From positions 1 through 7,082 of the forward strand of contig JBNRMS010000045.1 in assembly GCA_050309735.1 (NCBI GenBank): DNA of 7,082 nt. Reading direction: 5' to 3'. Source of the stretch: UMGS1002 sp050309735. Lineage in GTDB: Bacteria; Bacillota; Clostridia; Oscillospirales; CAG-272. The position numbers were made by a program, and so were the translations under genes. The notes below the pieces were generated by a model. The model saw only the letters and a program-made list of their open reading frames with translations, made no database searches and was not told where the DNA came from. This document shows positions 5,144 to 7,082 of this stretch, piece by piece (positions within the stretch are counted from its first letter, which is position 1; every line of letters starts with the position of its first letter).

Positions 5144-6091
5144 CTATTTTTCTTCCCAAAAGTTTTTAGATTTCAAGATGCCATAGATATTCACATAGCT
5201 GCGGTGCCGCGATTCGGAAATTTTCCCTTCGTGCATGGCGTTGAGTATGGCGCAGCCCTCTTCTTTTGTGTGGGAACACTTGGTAAATCGGCAGGAACCG
5301 ATATGCTCGGAGAATTCGCGGAATGTGTGGGGCAGGTCTTCCTTTGTGAAAAAATCAAATCTCTCGAAATCGAGCAGCGAAAAGCCCGGCGTATCGGCAA
5401 GAAATCCGCAAGAAGATAGGTCGTCTCCTCCGAGCACCGGATAAAGGGTGACGCGTCGGGTGGTGTGCCGCCCGCGCTTGGTCTTGCGGCTAATGCCCGC
5501 CGTCTCAAGCTCAAGCTCCGGGAAGAGCAGATTCATCAGCGTGGACTTGCCCGTTCCAGAGGCTCCGGCAAAGGCGGCAGTGTGTCCGGGCAGCGTCTCC
5601 TCTACAAAATTCCGAATGCTGTCTATCCCCTCGCCTGTGTGGCAGCTAAGACTGAAAACATCAAATCCCGCAAGACGATATATCTTCTCAAGGCTCGCCG
5701 CCTCCTCGCGATCAAGCTCTTTTTTTCCTATGACTATAACCGGCGTGATGCGATTGAATTCAGCGATTGCAACAAGGCGATCGGCGGTTTCGGGGTCGGG
5801 CTCGGGCGAGGACGCCGCCAGAGTGACGAATATGTAGTCAAGATTAGAGAGCGGCGGACGGATGAGCGAATTTTTGCGCTCAAGGATTTCGCTTATCAGG
5901 GCGCTTGACGGGTCATCGTCGTTTTCAATGGTAACAAGAACGAAGTCCCCGACAAGCGGTTTTTCATTTTTATGGCGGAAAAGCCCCCTGGCCCGGCAGT
6001 TTATCAGCCGCCCCAGGGGGGTCTGTGAATCGGCGGCGACGGTGTAAATCCCGCCGACGCTGCCGATTATTCTTCCGCTGTATTCTATCAT
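5144..6091 (-). CDS. rsgA: Ribosome small subunit biogenesis GTPase RsgA
   Basis: RsgA (CpgA/YjeQ) is a circularly permuted GTPase that checks late 30S subunit maturation. The ATG at 6091 gives 315 residues, normal for the family. It is preferred over the upstream TTG at 6127 because GGGAG (6104-6100) lies 8 nt before it and the N-terminal OB fold begins at MIEYSGRIIG. Domains: OB fold (about 1-70), then permuted motifs G4 GKKE (122-125), G5 near SCHTGEG (149-155), G1 GASGTGKST (176-184), G2 RGRHTT (206-211) and G3 DTPG (233-236). The zinc knuckle is C267, C272, H274 and C280. G4 is unusual: the family has N/T-K-x-D, and here the guanine-specifying Asp is Glu. The gene sits between the PASTA protein and the pyrophosphokinase gene, as in the prkC-cpgA-thiN neighbourhood. 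Confidence 0.97.
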   Translation of the reverse strand: MIEYSGRIIGSVGGIYTVAADSQTPLGRLINCRARGLFRHKNEKPLVGDFVLVTIENDDDPSSALISEILERKNSLIRPPLSNLDYIFVTLAASSPEPDPETADRLVAIAEFNRITPVIVIGKKELDREEAASLEKIYRLAGFDVFSLSCHTGEGIDSIRNFVEETLPGHTAAFAGASGTGKSTLMNLLFPELELETAGISRKTKRGRHTTRRVTLYPVLGGDDLSSCGFLADTPGFSLLDFERFDFFTKEDLPHTFREFSEHIGSCRFTKCSHTKEEGCAILNAMHEGKISESRHRSYVNIYGILKSKNFWEEK

Positions 6092-6099
6092 ATTATAAA

Positions 6100-6104
6100 C
6101 TCCC
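6100..6104 (-). promoter_or_regulatory. Ribosome binding site deciding the rsgA start
   Basis: Minus-strand GGGAG is followed by TTTATAAT (8 nt) and then ATG at 6091. The longer reading starting at TTG 6127 has no comparable site and would add 12 residues not expected before the OB fold. Confidence 0.7.
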
Positions 6105-6216
6105 ATGCCGCCCGGGGAGCGGCTCAAATAGATTTTAGGAATCCCGGAGGGTTTGCCCGCGAAAGAGAGATAGAGAGCAGTGCGAAATTAAGTGTGAAAA
6201 GCATAGAGCGCCCATC

Positions 6217-7071
6217 TCACCCTCCACCAAGACTTACCGTCAGATAAATTTTAGAGCCCTCACGAAGAGTGCTTCCGAAGGAAGCGCTCTGGCCTATTAC
6301 GGTTCCGGCCGGTTTATTTGACTTGACGTATTCTGTCTCTCCCACCAAAAGGCCGAGCGAGAGAATTTTAGTTATGGCAGCGGTTTCTCCAAGGCCGGTC
6401 AGCGCCGGGACAACTACTGTGGCAAGCTCCTGTCCGAGACTTACATAAAGGGTAACAGTGCCTCCCGCTGGTACGTCTGAATAGGCCGACGGAGCGGTCG
6501 ATATGACTATCCCGGCTTTGATTGTGTTGCTGTATATCTTTTCGGTTATAACATCAAACCCGAGCGCCCGCAGCTCAAGCTCGGCCTGCGCTGAGCTGAT
6601 GCCGACGCAGTCGGGAAGAATGAGGGTCTCTCCCCCTCGACTGAGCGTTAGCGTCAGAATACAGCGCCGCTCGCCTACTTTGACCATTCTGGCGGCGCCG
6701 GCCGCCGGATACTGCGCGATGACAGTGCCTGCCGGCGCCGAACTGTCGAATTTGTGTTCGAGCACCACCTCGAAAAGTTGGCTGTCAGCGTCGCCCTCGT
6801 GGTAAATACGACCGGTGAGGTCGGGAACCGTCACCCGCGCCACTCGGTCTCGGTCGGGCAGCACCACAAGCGAAAAGGCAGCAATCCCCGCCAGCAGCGT
6901 GACGACTGCCGCCCCGGCCGCAACGGTAACAAGATAGCCCATCGCCGCGTCAAGCCGGTTTCCGATTCGTCTGAAAAACACTCGGGCCGGTGTTATATGT
7001 GTAACCCTCCCCCGACGCCGCTCAAGCGCTCTGAAATAATTATTTCCGGCGCCCCTCTCTGAATTGTTCAT
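6217..7071 (-). CDS. Membrane-anchored triple-PASTA protein (PrkC C-terminal region or stand-alone)
   Basis: From the ATG at 7071 it has 284 residues. Residues 1-44 are basic (RRR at 18-20, RR at 34-35) and probably cytoplasmic. One transmembrane segment spans about 45-71. Three extracellular PASTA domains follow at about 79-145, 148-212 and 217-282, each opening with a V/L-P-x-L/C-x-G motif (VPDLTG, LPDCVG, VPALTG). PASTA domains bind peptidoglycan fragments or muropeptides and normally sit on Ser/Thr kinases (PrkC/Stk1) or penicillin-binding proteins. The place before rsgA is that of prkC. GAGGA lies 6 nt before the ATG, which supports a separate short gene. But the frame is still open to the window edge (7082), so it may be the end of a full kinase whose catalytic domain lies outside. 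PASTA and membrane topology are sure; gene identity is not. Confidence 0.9.
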   Translation of the reverse strand: MNNSERGAGNNYFRALERRRGRVTHITPARVFFRRIGNRLDAAMGYLVTVAAGAAVVTLLAGIAAFSLVVLPDRDRVARVTVPDLTGRIYHEGDADSQLFEVVLEHKFDSSAPAGTVIAQYPAAGAARMVKVGERRCILTLTLSRGGETLILPDCVGISSAQAELELRALGFDVITEKIYSNTIKAGIVISTAPSAYSDVPAGGTVTLYVSLGQELATVVVPALTGLGETAAITKILSLGLLVGETEYVKSNKPAGTVIGQSASFGSTLREGSKIYLTVSLGGG

Positions 7072-7082
7072 CGAAATTCCTC

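Noticed and set aside
5465..5908. Plus-strand frame of 147 codons
   Set aside because: It is antisense to the rsgA GTPase domain, with no motif or ribosome binding site.

Overview
The window looks like a chromosomal housekeeping region of an endospore-forming Firmicute, most likely an anaerobic gut-type Clostridia member. The evidence is a translation factor, a low-GC-Gram-positive style lipoprotein with a Thr/Pro-rich linker, and a minus-strand cluster in the order PASTA protein, rsgA, thiamine pyrophosphokinase, spoVM. That order closely matches the prpC-prkC-cpgA(rsgA)-rpe-thiN-spoVM order of Bacillus subtilis, with rpe missing. The genus cannot be named from the sequence alone.

Left half (plus strand). 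Positions 1-2562 hold the 3' part of infB (translation initiation factor IF-2), whose 5' end lies outside the window. Its disordered N-terminal arm contains two successive tandem-repeat arrays, an 18-bp array and then a 33-bp array. The conserved IF-2 core is complete. There is no rbfA after infB. Instead, a 258-bp AT-rich spacer carries a near-consensus sigma-A promoter and a duplicated TTGACAAAAGTA box. It drives a secreted lipoprotein (2821-3891) with a beta-rich, lectin-like body.

Centre. A 36-bp perfect palindrome with T-rich tracts on both sides (3920-3955) separates the convergent strands and looks like a bidirectional terminator. Directly against it on the minus strand is a 31-codon gene (3955-4050) that aligns without gaps to SpoVM, the amphipathic peptide that marks the forespore membrane for spore-coat assembly. 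A good match to a sigma-E (mother-cell) promoter lies about 50-80 bp upstream of it (4101-4130). Between spoVM and the pyrophosphokinase gene, positions 4202-4370 contain two copies of a structured element with a conserved internal segment, a common 88-nt period and one compensatory base-pair change. I do not recognise this element.

Right half (minus strand). Reading right to left: a membrane-anchored protein with three PASTA repeats (possibly the C-terminal part of a PrkC-type kinase cut by the window edge), the ribosome-assembly GTPase RsgA with an altered G4 motif, and thiamine pyrophosphokinase. Together the strand links cell-wall sensing, 30S maturation, thiamine cofactor supply and, through its own sporulation promoter, spore morphogenesis.
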